Below, piece after piece: positions 1 to 11,761 of a stretch of DNA of 64,000 nucleotides. Each line of letters starts with the position of its first letter. Within the stretch, counting starts at the first letter, position 1. The stretch spans positions 757,148 through 821,147 of the forward strand of contig SMSO01000014.1 of the NCBI GenBank assembly GCA_004764695.1, written 5' to 3'. The position numbers and the translations under genes were made by a program. The notes under the pieces are model-generated. The model did not search any database. It worked only from the letters and a program-made list of their open reading frames with translations, and was not told the origin of the DNA. This DNA comes from Schizochytrium sp. TIO01. Its lineage: Eukaryota > Sar > Bigyra > Thraustochytrida > Thraustochytriidae.

Positions 1-1
1 T

Positions 2-211
2 AATGCGAGGCGGCTCGAGAGAAATCCGGCCCGCTGCATGACTTGGAAAATGCTACCACAACACCGCCACGAGGGAGTTGCCGAAGTTGCTCCAGTCTCG
101 ACGTCACTGGAGGCCGCAGCGACTGGCTGCTGGCACTCCGATATCAAGGCTGCATTCCCTGCCTTTATGCGAACATTGACGAAGGCAACCTGCACAGCTT
201 GTGAGAAATGA
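2..211 (+). CDS. possible 3' end of a gene truncated by the left edge
   Basis: One frame is open from base 2 to a TGA at 209-211, giving 69 residues that end in CTACEK. The stretch is clearly richer in G+C than the AT-rich DNA that follows, as the real genes in this window are. I recognise no domain. It could be the last part of an exon whose gene lies to the left, or a chance open frame; 69 codons without a stop is not strong evidence on its own. Confidence 0.3.
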   Translation, partial: NARRLERNPARCMTWKMLPQHRHEGVAEVAPVSTSLEAAATGCWHSDIKAAFPAFMRTLTKATCTACEK

Positions 212-2006
212 GAAACCATGGCTGTTGTCGAGGTCTTGAACAGAGCTTTTGGTTGGTTTCCTCAATCTTGCAATTTCATACACGTATATATATATATATT
301 TATATACACACGCGTACTTACTTGTACAATTGATTGCATCAGCAGCAAGCTTGGCATTTGTTCACTTCGTCAGCTCCTGATAGGTGAAGCACATGCAGAG
401 CACATCAAGAGGATTCAGAACCTATCCAGGCCACGCAAAAGCCATTGTCCTCCCTCCACTGGTAGTGGTTTATTTTTAACAGATTGCACAACCTCAGGAT
501 AGAAAAGAGCATAAAGCATATCAAATAACTTATCCGATTGACAGCTTGCTCTGCTTGTTATTTTATCGCATTCTAAGCCAGCACAAGATAAGATCCACAA
601 GAATATGCAGCTACTTCGTGTTCGCTCGAGGCGACTCCCGAGACAAGAAATAGGAACGATGGCCCAGAAAATGTTCCTGGTCTCGGGCTTCAAGTTGCGG
701 TGCTCCAGTCATTCGTTTATTTTCCCATTTCGAATAGTTTGTTTAACAGTTATTTTTTTCTTTACTTCTATATTTGCAACTTGTTGTTTTTCTATTTTAA
801 AAATTGTTTCACTATGTTGTTCCTTATCCTTTTTTTCCTGTCAAACTAATAGGCTCCCTTCTACATTACTCAAATTCTGGATACCTAGGTTGGTAGGTAC
901 TCGGTGACCAGAGGTGCGAAGCATCATCTTGAAAATTATACGGAATATATCCTAGATACCTACCTACCCACTCTCGTTTCGTGCGATGGGCTCAGCCAAA
1001 GAAGTAATGGTCTTGTGACTGATGAACTAGAATTATCTGATAACAATCATTCGTAAATGTTTCAATCTTTTTCTTTTCTTTTCTCTAATTAAATCATATT
1101 TTAAAGATTTATATTACCTTCTTTTAGTTTTAAGAATTGATTATGTGTGGGCCTTTATTTATTTTAATTTTAAACTATAAGTAGCCGCTACAATTTCTTC
1201 CATCGTTCTGAGTCCAGCACAAGAAGAAGAGCGTCAAGGTCCTTTCATGCGAGGCTGAATATGAACAGCCTGTGAGAGACAACAAGGAACAATTATACGT
1301 GACTCAGAAGTGAGCGTGGTACATACTGTATTTCGCTCAAGGCAACATCACACAGGGCAAGATATAAAGGAGGGTTTTATTAAAGTTGTTTAGCAAGGAA
1401 ACACCAAGTAGGACTCCGACAAAAAAGATTGGAGCTTTACACATTCGTTCGTATTACTGAATTTTAGTTTTGCAAAAAGCATTTTGAGAGAACTTGACCC
1501 AAATTATGAAAGAGGAGAGCTTCATGGAGCACTTTCTTTATCAGTGTATAGTATGATCTCAGGAACCATCAGAAATATCTCCGTGGGCTAGGAGGCTAGA
1601 TTACTTGAATGTTATGTAGTTTGACTGTTCCCAAGCTTAATGAGATCCAACAGAATAGTCAAACCAGGGAATGTTTTCCGTTGACTCGAGTTGTAGCCAA
1701 AGTAAAATAAAAATTAGGGATAACACTGGATGAGTGAGATATTCTCTTTTGGCTTTCTAATGTCTTCTGCAGCCCCCAAAAAATGCAAAAGCCGCCAACG
1801 CATAGATAAACCTGCTAGGTTAAATTATGAAGAACTTGAGAATGCATATCTCGCACGCGTAAATATTGACCAAATTCTAAGCCACGAACTACATGGAACG
1901 GGATACATTGTTGGGAGGACAAATCTGAGATTTACCCCAATTATAAGCATATTCATAGTTGTAAAACTTAATTTTCTCATGTTTATGAATTTGTCTTTTT
2001 CTTTTT
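212..2006. other. gene-free stretch downstream of the Rrp6-like gene
   Basis: AT-rich DNA with TA-dinucleotide and pyrimidine runs. The short open frames here overlap on both strands and have biased, low-complexity translations, so I do not support any as a gene. The right part should contain the 3' UTR and polyadenylation region of the minus-strand gene that ends at 2007. The only other structure seen is an imperfect inverted repeat near 889-967. Confidence 0.6.
889..967. repeat. short imperfect inverted repeat
   Basis: GTTGGTAGGTA at 889-899 pairs with TACCTACCTAC at 957-967 with one mismatch over 11 bp; the spacer is about 57 bp. It could form a stem-loop in either transcript or be chance. 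No flanking target-site duplication was seen. Confidence 0.35.
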
Positions 2007-2132
2007 TTAAGAGGAAGGGGGCGAGGAGAACCAACCGAATCCGATGGCGCTCTCAAGTCCTGGAGGCACCATTGGACGGCGGTTCACATCTTGCGCCGGT
2101 GGGACGCCATGTCCGCGCTGTTGTTGTTGTTG

Positions 2133-2169
<37 letters not shown>

Positions 2170-5100
2170 GATTGGGAGGCAGCAGCGCGTTGATGGATTG
2201 GCATGTGCCGGCCATGCGCATTTTGTTGTTGAGAGCGTTGAGATGACGGTTGAACATGCTGTTGGTCAGCATGCCCAAGCGCATGCGCAGAGCTGGGACG
2301 CTGAGGCGCAGACACCGGTACATGTTGCGGCGACATGCTGCCATGGGGAGTAAATCCAATTGGAGACATTGAGCGAGGTTGCACACGCACAGGCTGGTCT
2401 AGCACACGAGCAATTGCAAAAAAGACGGACCCACGCAACTGCATGAGCAAAGGTGCAGTAGGATTTCTACAAGATTCGATGGCTCGGTCCAGTTGCTCCG
2501 AAGTGATGGGTCCTAATTTAGCGAGACTATACAAAACATCATCGTTCATCACGTAATCCACAGACTCGTCACGAATACGAGCAACCAGATCGCGCCAGTG
2601 TGCTAAGGCAGTAAAAACACCACGCTGCACGACTGAAAACTGCTGGGTGTCATCATGTGCACGTTGAAGTTCGACAAGCTTGGCATTGATTGATTCTTGG
2701 GTGATGCTACGCTTCTGGTATGACTGCAAAGCAATGCTGCAACTCTGATTAAACACCTTTCGCAGTAAATCTTCGCCACCATGGTACCACAAGTAGTGAT
2801 AGATATCGAGCAAGTAATGAGAGAATTGTTGTGCATACTTAAGCTGCTCGAAGGAAAGTGGCCGCAAACGCCAGTCTGCTCCAGTTTCATTTGTGTTCAA
2901 TTCAACTTGCAGAAAGTGCTTCAGCATGCTCGCAAATGAATCGTTCTTCAGATCCATCTCAGCTGCCGCAATACGTAGATCAATCATATTCACAATGTAA
3001 ATGTTGAAGTCTCGCTGAAGCCAGCGTACAGCGCCTTCTGCGCCGTAAAGAACTTTGACGATTGAAGGATTTGCAAAGAATGGAGCAAGGACGTGGATGC
3101 TGCGACGCAAAGCAAGTGCATCAATCACAAAGTCACCGTTGTACGTAGAAATTTGAATAAGGCACAGAAAGCCTTGGTATGAGCGAAAGGAGTGGTTCTG
3201 AACTGAAACACCCACTTCTTTCAATCCGCTTGTGTCGAGCAGTCGAGCCAATTCTTCCAACTGGTACTCTTGCTCTACAAACTGGAATGGGAACTGAGGC
3301 AGGTTATGAGGGTTGCGAAATTTTTGTGGAGTCTTGAACGGGAGAGAGTTTGCGAAACGCAGGCGATTAATCTCATCGGTGTAAGGTGATGTCCAAGGTT
3401 CGCTCAAAAGCTTATCGCTGTTCAAAGGAGTAACCCCATGAGGTTTGAACTGAAGGCTTGGAATAAAAGGAGTCGTCGTATTGTCAACCTCAAATTTACG
3501 CTGCGGCCGAACCTTATCGTCATACGGCAGAGACTGAACGCTGCTTTCGTCCAAGTCATATGCTTCTTTCCATACGGAATCCGCTGAAAAGGATTCCAAA
3601 GCAGTGCTAACGAGGTCATCAACGTAAGCGTTAACCGTTTTGCTGGAGTTTTTCGCTCGGTTAGAAGAAGAAGCGGAATCACGTCGGCGGGAGTCATTGG
3701 TGTTCGCAGAAGCAGCTGTGCGCGCTGGCGGGTGGGACTGATGAGTTTGAGCACGAACAAGAGCAACACGAGCCTCGCGTAACTTCGCCTCCTGCGCTGA
3801 AACATCGCGCTGCAGCTCTGCGACTCTTCTCTTCAGGTTATCTCGATCACCTCGAACTGACTCGAGTTCACGACGTAAGTCACGTGTTTCTCTTTGCGCA
3901 CGATCGGCTTTGTCCTGAAGAAGTTGATTTGACTTGCGCATTGTTGTAATTTCGCGCTTGCTCGCGTCACAACTACGACGCTCCTTGTCAAGATCTGCTC
4001 GAGCCCGGTTGAGCTGTTCGCGAAGAGCAGCATGTGCCTCACGAGACACAGTGCCATTGTTCCGGGCGTCATCAGCTCCAGAAATGGCTCTGCCAAACAG
4101 AGAAGCCCTCTGATTAAGAGCTTCACGACTGGGGTCCCCAGGAGCAGCAGCGGTGGCAACAGTCGAAGGTCCCGTAATTACGGAAGATACGCCGCCACCA
4201 GAACTTGAGCTTCCCCCTACAGGAATGCTCGAGCTGAACGCGCGAGCTCCAGCAGGAGCCGCAGATGTAGAACGCCAGTTGCGCTCGGTAGCACCACTGC
4301 TTGTCTTCGCTGAAGTTACATTCGATAATGATGCTGAGGAAGAAGTCACCGGTGCTGAAGAGTTTGTTTCAGAGTTTGATGACATTGCGGCTGCCGCCAC
4401 CGATGCTGCACTATTAATATTTGCAGCAGCGGCACTTGAAGAGGGTCCAGTCTTCGTGGCTTTCGGCGCAGCGGTGTTCGCAGACACAATTTGTGTTTGC
4501 GTCTGTGACTTGGGCGCCTGTTGCTGCTGTTGAGTTTGAGCAGGTTTCGCAGAGGTCGTGGCTGCAGAATTCGTTGCTATTTTACGTGCAGCGCGAAGCT
4601 TCCATTGCTCTTGTTGCTGTTGCTGCCTTTGGATCTCCAATTGTGCTCGTTCTGCTGCAGCTGCTGCACTCGCTGCCGTCAGAGCCCCTGGCTTCATATC
4701 ATGCCGACTTCCCCCGCTGTTTGCCTTCGTTTTGCTGACTCCGTTGGCATCAGCTTCTGAATTAGTTGCCCCAACTCCATCGACATTTGCAGAACCTGCG
4801 ATATCCAAAGGACGTGTTGAGGGGCTTCCGAAGAGCCTCTCGGACTTCAAGTCCGGGGCTTCCATGACTTTGCTGTGCTCAGGGGTTGCTTCAGAAGTCT
4901 CAAGATGTTGCGGTTTTGATGCCGCTGCAGCTGCCGCTGCTGCTGCTGCTGCAAGTGACGCCTTGTGCTGGGCAGCTTTCGAGGCGTTAGTCATAGACGG
5001 TGGCAAAGCCGCATTCTTCGCTGCAAGAGCAGCTGCAGCAGCTGCTGCTGAGATTGATGCTGCCTGAACAGCAGGTCCATTGTTGTTTCCGTAGCCGCTG

Positions 5101-5741
5101 GAACCCCCGTAGCCGCCACGACCTCCTCGTGAGCTGTGAGATCCCTTGGGACCAGTACGTTCCCGCGAATCCCAGTGCGTTCTTGGATGGTCTCCTCCAC
5201 GTCGACCTCCTCGAGAACCTTGACGCGATCCAGAGGACCGAACGCTTGCTTGATCGCCGCTGCTCGTTGCGGCTCCTGAAGAAGCTGCTGTACTGCCTGC
5301 AGATGTCGAGGCAATGCTAGAACTTGAGAGTCCATGTCCGAGTGCCTCTGTGCTAAGGTTCGGAGCAGTCTTGTTTCCAGGGTTTGCAAACAATCCTCGG
5401 GACTGGTTGCTTGACGAGGTTGCGGACCCTAAGTTGCTGCTTCCACTATGACGCAGCATAGAAGCGGGAACATCTCCAGGTCGGGGCATAATGCTGCCGT
5501 CACTGGACACAATACGAGCAGACTGCAGCACTTGGCTCGTATCAATAGGAGCCCAAGGGGACTTACGCTCCGTATTTTCAGGCTCTGCTTGGTGAATAAT
5601 GACACCGGAAGTACTCAGAGTAACCATGCCAGTCATCGGAGCATTGTTTCCGGATGAGTTGGACCTTGAACCACTAATGTTGCCAGCCCTTGATGAAGAC
5701 GAACTGGCGTTCTTGCCTCCGCTACCCAGGCCCCGATTCAT
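2007..5741 (-). CDS. Rrp6/EXOSC10-family protein with a degenerate exonuclease site
   Basis: 1244 residues from an ATG at 5741. Residues 1-550 are low complexity (Ser, Ala and Gln runs; RGG-rich near 171-217). Residues 565-665 are a predicted coiled coil. Residues 755-990 match the Rrp6/EXOSC10 3'-5' exonuclease fold, including the ADWRLRPL signature (955-962), and 1045-1115 match its HRDC domain. A Q-rich tail follows. Active Rrp6 enzymes trim RNA in the nuclear exosome with four acidic residues plus a Tyr. Here the D-x-E of Exo I is S846/Q848, the Exo II Asp is A904 and the Exo III Asp is F973; only Y969 remains. I therefore infer a non-catalytic RNA-binding or scaffold role. The usual N-terminal PMC2NT domain is not visible. 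Family membership is secure; loss of activity is inferred from the residues. Confidence 0.9.
2118..2169. repeat. CTG/CAG trinucleotide repeat coding poly-Gln
   Basis: An interrupted run of TTG and CTG triplets (CAA/CAG on the coding strand) encodes the Gln tract near residues 1192-1208 of the Rrp6-like protein. It is the longest uninterrupted codon repeat in the window and is likely to vary in length between strains. Confidence 0.9.
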
Positions 5742-8700
5742 GACCTAATCCTAATTGGACTCTTACGAATCAGCAAAGTCTGCCTCTCCTGTGTATGTGA
5801 TTTGCTATGGACAGAGGAAGCTTTGTCTTTTAACTCAAGGTTTTTGTAGTGATTGACAGATTCCCACAGTCGCTTTGAGATAGACTTCCTATCTTTCAAT
5901 GTTTGTAGTTTGTTGTTCACTCCTTGGAAACGGTGGATAAGGTTTAATCAAACTGTCTTGCCTTGCGCACTATGACTTCAGGAATTGAACTATTTTGTTG
6001 CAATGTTCTTGCAGGGCGATGAAAAGCGATATTTCTACGGAGTATGATGACCTTTTCGTGGTTTTTGAAGAATCTCTAATTACTTTCGAAAAGTTGTGAG
6101 CGTTGCAGCGTGTAAGTTGTCTAGATATGAATCAATTCTTAAGAAGATTCACTTTAAGTCTCGCAAATCTTCCCTAGAATAGAGTTTTAGCGTTTCAATC
6201 TGGACCGAAGAAAATAGATCTGGAACGAAGGAAATTTTAAGATATCTCGCAGTTTTTGTGGCGCCTCAAAGAACAAATAAAAGAGAGAGAAAGAAGACCA
6301 GAAATAAAGAGGCTGGGGTGATTCCGCAAAAACCTTGTTTTAAACCCTCGGTGTCCACCAGCGAGAGTGTAGAATATAAAGTAAGTTTGAATGACTTTCT
6401 GTAGCTTTCACGTGTCCACTACTGTGAAGATCACTACTCTAAAGCCAAGTCTGTCAAAATTGAGGCCTTCCAGACTGGGCACTGACTATTAAAGAGACTT
6501 TTTGGTCAACTAAAAATGAAATCAGTAATGGACAATCTCAAGCAGTAAATCCACTCACTCTCCAACTTATAAGGTGTACTGCAGCGAAAGTAAAGGTTCG
6601 CGTATTGCACCAGCAATCGAATCCTAATTTTCTGTGAAATTCAGCGAAGAGATGGGATGTGACCCGAAAACGTGATCTCGTCGATACTCTTACGAGAAAG
6701 GATATTTACTGGAGAGAAAAAATATACCTTTCCGTCAAACCACGCTTAAGAAACCCTACTTCCTAGAAAGAGATATGGCCAATCCTTACCAGCGGAAAAG
6801 CCACGGAACAATCTTGTGCCCTTTATACCCTTTACTTCGTCCCCAGTTGCTTATCTTATTCGATAGATTAACAGTCGACCTGACCACACGATCACTCTAT
6901 GTGGAGAAGGTAGCTTGCTTGAAATAATTAAATGAGTGTACGGTCTGCAAAAGGTGTTGCCCCTTCACAAATGACAGTGCAGAATTGACTTGAGATTAAT
7001 GGCCCAGACAACCTGACAGTTTTACAGCCAGCGGTAATTGCTGCTTGTGGTTTTCGCAAACACCCAAACTCAACAGATGATATATCCTCTAGCCTTTAGA
7101 CTTTGTGTCAGTGGCCTTCTCAGAGCTCAACCTCGCCCCCTTCCGAAAGATCGATTTTTCTCCGCTCTTTCGTTGCAGCGGTTTCCACACAAATCTGTGC
7201 CGTATTACAAAAGGAGATGAAAATCACCAGATCAGGAACAGAAACAACGGCACTACCAAAGAAATGATTAAAATTGGCCTAGAGCAAACGTTACGAGCAC
7301 ACAGCCGCTCTCGATGCCGCAGTAGTCGGGTTCGGGTCCTTTACAGGCGCGAGCAAGAAGTCAAATCCACGCCACCGAGGCAAAGTGCACAGCGATGAGA
7401 GAATCAGGAAACAATAAAACAAACAACAATAAAAACAAAAACAACAACAAAAATAAGAACAGTAACGACGAAGAGAACAGCAGTAGCGAGAGTGCTGCAC
7501 AAGGAGGCCAGAGCGTGCCACACCGGAGTGGTTCGCGGACAGGAGCCTAGGCTGTGCTTCTGAGACCTAGTTTATTCGTTCGTTTCCACCGTTTGATCCT
7601 CTTTTTTGTCTCCGTTCCTCCCTCTGCTTCGTTGTTTCTGCTGCAGCGGCTTCTTCTTTCCGGGCTGCCCGATGAACGGATGGCCAGGTCTTGCGGCTTC
7701 AAGCTCGCAGCTCGGGAGAGCTTTTGCGGCGGCTCCGGAGCCGTTTAGTGCTTCCACGCCCTGCGTGCCTTCCCGCTCCTTCCCTCTACGCAGAGAGTTT
7801 CCAAGGTCGCCGCCGAGGACTGCAAGGCGATGCTCAATCTTCTTTTACAACACGATTCACAACATAATGTAGGATTATGGGCTGGTCAAAGTCTGTGTAT
7901 TATTATACATAGTTTGTCTCTACTCACGACATAACCACTGCTATGCGGTTTAAATAATAACAGATAACTAACTCACGAAGTATAAAGTAAGGGCAACATC
8001 GTTATGGCTTAAAAGGAATGGGAATGGCTGCGCATCAATGCCCACAGAGCTCTGGGGAGGATGGAAGCTGCCCGGAGGCTTGCCTCCTGATTTCAGGCAG
8101 GTCTTCGATCCAGATGTCTTTGCATGGATGGGTCAGATCGCTTGTACACTCGGAGAGAGTGGGTCATTCGTTGAAAATGCATTCAATTGCTTTTCTATCG
8201 TTTCTCCCCTTTGTAACTAAAGCCTTTTATCTGTTTCTTTTCTTTTTTTTCTGGTCGAGTCATCAAATGTATAACCATCAGGTAAGATGTGTGGTGGAGT
8301 GAGGAGAGAGTCTGTTGCCACCGAGGGCCTCAAATAGCCACAGGTATGCTCAATCATGACGCATAAAATCCTTGGCTAGCTCCCAACTCTCGCGACTCTC
8401 TGGTCCGATACTTGCGATTTTCTGGCCCGCCCATTGCAACGTTTTGAAGAGAAGAAGTTGCATGTGGCTGATTGGCAGGCAAGTAGTTTTAACTGACTTG
8501 GCAGTTAGTATAAGCTATTTATAATATCACATTCTTCACATGTGATGCGTATAACTGACTTCGAAGTACCTTTGTCTCTGGAAGGCAGCCACTCTTACGA
8601 TAATGGCTAGCCAATCGACTACCTAGCACCTTCTACTGTCACTATTGTGGGCCAGCAGCGTACCTCGAGGCTTTCCAGGTCGTCTTGCAGGTGGCTAGAC

Positions 8701-9430
8701 CTTCCTCTTCACTGCTTAGCAACAAGACTCTAGCTAGAATTAAAATTCTTGATTTCAGGGATCGACATGAAAAATTAGTTGCGTTCATAAATTCGTGGAT
8801 ACCTAATACCATGCTAACTTGTAGTATAATGAACAGAAGGCGTCTGCAGAAGTGCAGAAAACTAACTAAACTGAGACTGAAGAAACCTGGCGCAGTTCCA
8901 AGGGTTCCTCCCACAAGTCAAGAGTGATTTTGTGAATTAGCTCTTGTGATTGTAATGTAAGTCCAACGTAGTGAGAGTGACACCGCTTTGATGGCTAGAA
9001 ACGGTTACTTTCTGAGAAATGAGAGAAGAAGAAGGGGTTAGGGCTTACAAAGGTGTGAGCAAATTCGAGAATGGTAAAGCAACAAAAACATCAATAGCAA
9101 GAACTAGGCGTTGTCAATGTAATTATGAACAAGAGAAGAAAATAGGGATGCAATAAAAACTGGAAAACATGGATATTATCTTATATCTTAATTGCAATTT
9201 TGAACAATCTTTACTATCAGAAAACAGCAACGGAAAAAACAAATGTTGCGGTTTGATTGTCATGGCAAATTGTGCATGCGGCCAGGAGGTTCTAGCATAG
9301 ACGAACTTAATTACTAACAGGGAGTTCGCGTGGTAAACTTGCACATTTTATAAATGAATAGAACAGCCACACACGTTCAGAGGCGACAGAGGACACATAA
9401 GGTGCCCTCAGATCATTTCAAGCTTAGAAT
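5742..9430. other. intergenic region, promoter side of the Rrp6-like gene
   Basis: About 3.7 kb between two minus-strand genes. The left part must hold the promoter and 5' UTR of the gene starting at 5741, and the right part the 3' flank of the subtilisin gene. A more G+C-rich patch lies at roughly 7100-7850. An open frame at 8038-8217 encodes 60 plausible residues (M-P-T-E-L-W start) and a donor-like CAG|GTAAGA occurs at 8279-8287, but no second exon could be fixed. I see no other supported gene. Confidence 0.5.
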
Positions 9431-11761
9431 CTAGCAGCAACGCACTGCCCCGTTTCCGGAGTACTTACGGCAGCGCGTTGAATTGGTGGCATAGCGAGCC
9501 TGGTAGAATTTGTTTTTACCACATGAGTCGCTAGTCCACACGAACTGGTTGTCGAATTTGCAACCATTGTTCGTAATTCCAAGAATTGCTTCATCAGAAG
9601 TACAGAGTCGAAGTCCAAGCTCATCGCAGATATCTTCGGCATTTGTCTTGTCTGTCTCTGGGCATGAGTCTGGGGAAATGACTTCAACATCAGCAATAGA
9701 ATCGATTTCATCAACGTCGTAGCAGGCCTCCTTTTTACTCTGAGAGGGAAGGTAGGCCCAGCTACAAGCATCATTGGTGAGACACAAAGCTTCATCGAGC
9801 AGAGAGCAGGGAATATCTCCATCCGAGACATCATAGCAGCCATTGCTGCTAGTATCCCAAAGACAGTTGCTTTGCTTCTTACATTTGTTCTTCTTTTTGA
9901 GCGAAGAGCACGAGACTGTAGGCTTTGCAGTAGGCATCGGGGTTGGCGCCTTAGTAGGCTGCGGGGTTGGCAAAGTCGGAGATTTCGTGGTCGGATACGG
10001 CGTAGGCGCTGAAGTGCCGCCAAGACTGAGAGATCCAAGAGTAGCAGTAACCTCATAAGAGGAGTACTTGATCATGTTCTTAAAAGTTTGGCCGTCATCG
10101 TAGCTGATCATCACCGAAAGAATGCCCACGTTCTCGTTGCCGTAATAAGTTGGGCTGAAGATTTCTTCATCCGGGTCTACCAGGCTAATCATCACAGCAA
10201 CCGCGCCTTGGTCCTCAGCAACCTTGACCTTATCAAAGAAGAGGCAATCACCACGAGGTACAAGAACGACTTTGCCAGTGAAGTCGTCGTCGGTGGCATC
10301 GCAGAGGGTATCGGTGACCGCGACAAGTGGGCCTTGATAAAGAACAGTGTTGGAGAAATCAGCACCAAAGTTAGACTGAGCAAAGTCGATACAGGTCGAG
10401 TCTGAACCATCCCAAGCGCAGACAGTATCCGGGGCCAGGGTGGGAGGCATTGTAGGAGAAGCTGTCGGGGGAGTAGGCGGTCCGGTATAAAGAGGCACCT
10501 GAAGGAGTACATTTGGCGAATCCTCATCAATGCTGGAAAGCTTGTCAGCCACCATAAGACTAATGAGTTCGCTCTGGGCGCTGTCGCGATCCATACTATG
10601 CTTCTCCAGAAGGATCGCAGCAACACCAGCAACATGCGGTGTAGCCATTGAAGTTCCGCTCATAGTTGCAGTGGCGGTCTTGGAACCCTTGTAAGTTGAT
10701 GTGATGCTAGAACCAGGAGCAAAAATATCAACGCAGGAGCCGTAATTGGAGTACCCTGCAACAGAATCGGTTTTTGTTGTTGCACCAACCGTAAAGACGC
10801 CACCACTGCGAGCTTTACCACCAGCGCTGGCCGGGGAGGTCTTACATGCGTCCTGAGCCTCGTTTCCAGCTGCCACAACAACAATCATTCCTGCTTCGAC
10901 GGCTTCTTTCACAACATTGTTCATTGCACTACTCTTGCCACCACCAAGGGATAATGATAGCACTGCAGGCTCGCCATTGTAGTTATCAATTTGATTCTGG
11001 ACGGCCCATGCAACTCCTGAAATTACATTAGAGGTGGAACCAGAGCCGCTGGAAAGAAGCACCTTAACGCCCATGATATTGGCCTCGCTGGCGATACCGT
11101 AGCTTCCTCCAGCAGCTGTGCCTGAGCAATGGGTACCATGGCCATTTCCGTCGGAAATGCCGGTGCCATCTTCTGATGTAAAATCTTTAGCAAGGGAGGC
11201 CCGGCCACCAAAATCGTTATGCGCGTAGTTGATGCCAGTGTCGATGACATAAATGTTGACGCCTTTACCAGTGTATGCGCGCTGGAAAGTAGACTTACTC
11301 AACGGAAGAGATTCCTGGTCGATACGATCAAGACCCCATGAATTCGGTGCGCCGTCAGTGGTAACCTCGTTATCTGTTTCAACCTTGACGCCAGACATAT
11401 TTCTGACAAATTCAACGAGCTCCTCATCTGGAGCATCAAAAAGCACGTTGCAGGTGGTTGTCACCTTGGCAGTTGAAACGCCCATCTCTCCATCATCTTC
11501 CTCGGTCGAACGACCATAGGTATTGGTTTCGTTTTCTCTTTTCCAGTCTTGAATCATCTTTTTGACGGTATTACATGCGACGCCATCCTGATCATCATCC
11601 TCGACAATCGCAATCCATTTATCCTCAACTTGAAGTCCGCGACGAGACTTGATAAGTGCTCGACGGGCGAGAGTATGAGCATCTGCATCGCGAACAAGAA
11701 CACCAGATGTACTTGTAGCGAGTGTGGCAACTAGGCCAAGTAGATACACGAGTTTGACCAT
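9431..11761 (-). CDS. secreted subtilisin-like serine protease (S8) with PA domain and Cys-rich tail
   Basis: 776 residues from ATG 11761. Residues 1-20 form a signal peptide. A propeptide of the I9 inhibitor type runs to about 140. The S8 catalytic domain spans about 145-395: Asp174 in VIDTG, His208 in GNGHGTH, oxyanion Asn300 in AAGN, and Ser371 in SGTSMATPH, as in proteinase K-type subtilases. After a Pro-Thr linker (427-443) comes a PA domain (about 480-575, with GKVVLVPRGDC); a second Pro-Thr linker (585-615) leads to a Cys-rich region ending in RCC. The PA domain lies after the catalytic domain rather than inserted in it. The enzyme should be exported and cleaved to activate, acting as an extracellular or vacuolar endopeptidase. 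The whole gene is one uninterrupted ORF with all catalytic residues intact. Confidence 0.95.
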   Translation of the reverse strand: MVKLVYLLGLVATLATSTSGVLVRDADAHTLARRALIKSRRGLQVEDKWIAIVEDDDQDGVACNTVKKMIQDWKRENETNTYGRSTEEDDGEMGVSTAKVTTTCNVLFDAPDEELVEFVRNMSGVKVETDNEVTTDGAPNSWGLDRIDQESLPLSKSTFQRAYTGKGVNIYVIDTGINYAHNDFGGRASLAKDFTSEDGTGISDGNGHGTHCSGTAAGGSYGIASEANIMGVKVLLSSGSGSTSNVISGVAWAVQNQIDNYNGEPAVLSLSLGGGKSSAMNNVVKEAVEAGMIVVVAAGNEAQDACKTSPASAGGKARSGGVFTVGATTKTDSVAGYSNYGSCVDIFAPGSSITSTYKGSKTATATMSGTSMATPHVAGVAAILLEKHSMDRDSAQSELISLMVADKLSSIDEDSPNVLLQVPLYTGPPTPPTASPTMPPTLAPDTVCAWDGSDSTCIDFAQSNFGADFSNTVLYQGPLVAVTDTLCDATDDDFTGKVVLVPRGDCLFFDKVKVAEDQGAVAVMISLVDPDEEIFSPTYYGNENVGILSVMISYDDGQTFKNMIKYSSYEVTATLGSLSLGGTSAPTPYPTTKSPTLPTPQPTKAPTPMPTAKPTVSCSSLKKKNKCKKQSNCLWDTSSNGCYDVSDGDIPCSLLDEALCLTNDACSWAYLPSQSKKEACYDVDEIDSIADVEVISPDSCPETDKTNAEDICDELGLRLCTSDEAILGITNNGCKFDNQFVWTSDSCGKNKFYQARYATNSTRCRKYSGNGAVRCC

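Noticed and set aside
2084-2353. Open frames on both strands over the CTG repeat
   Set aside because: They are out-of-frame translations of the poly-Gln region of the Rrp6-like gene.
4153-5067. Plus-strand Ala/Cys/Leu-rich frames opposite the Rrp6-like N terminus
   Set aside because: Antisense shadows of Ala/Ser/Gln codon runs; the minus-strand frame is 1244 codons long and carries conserved domains.
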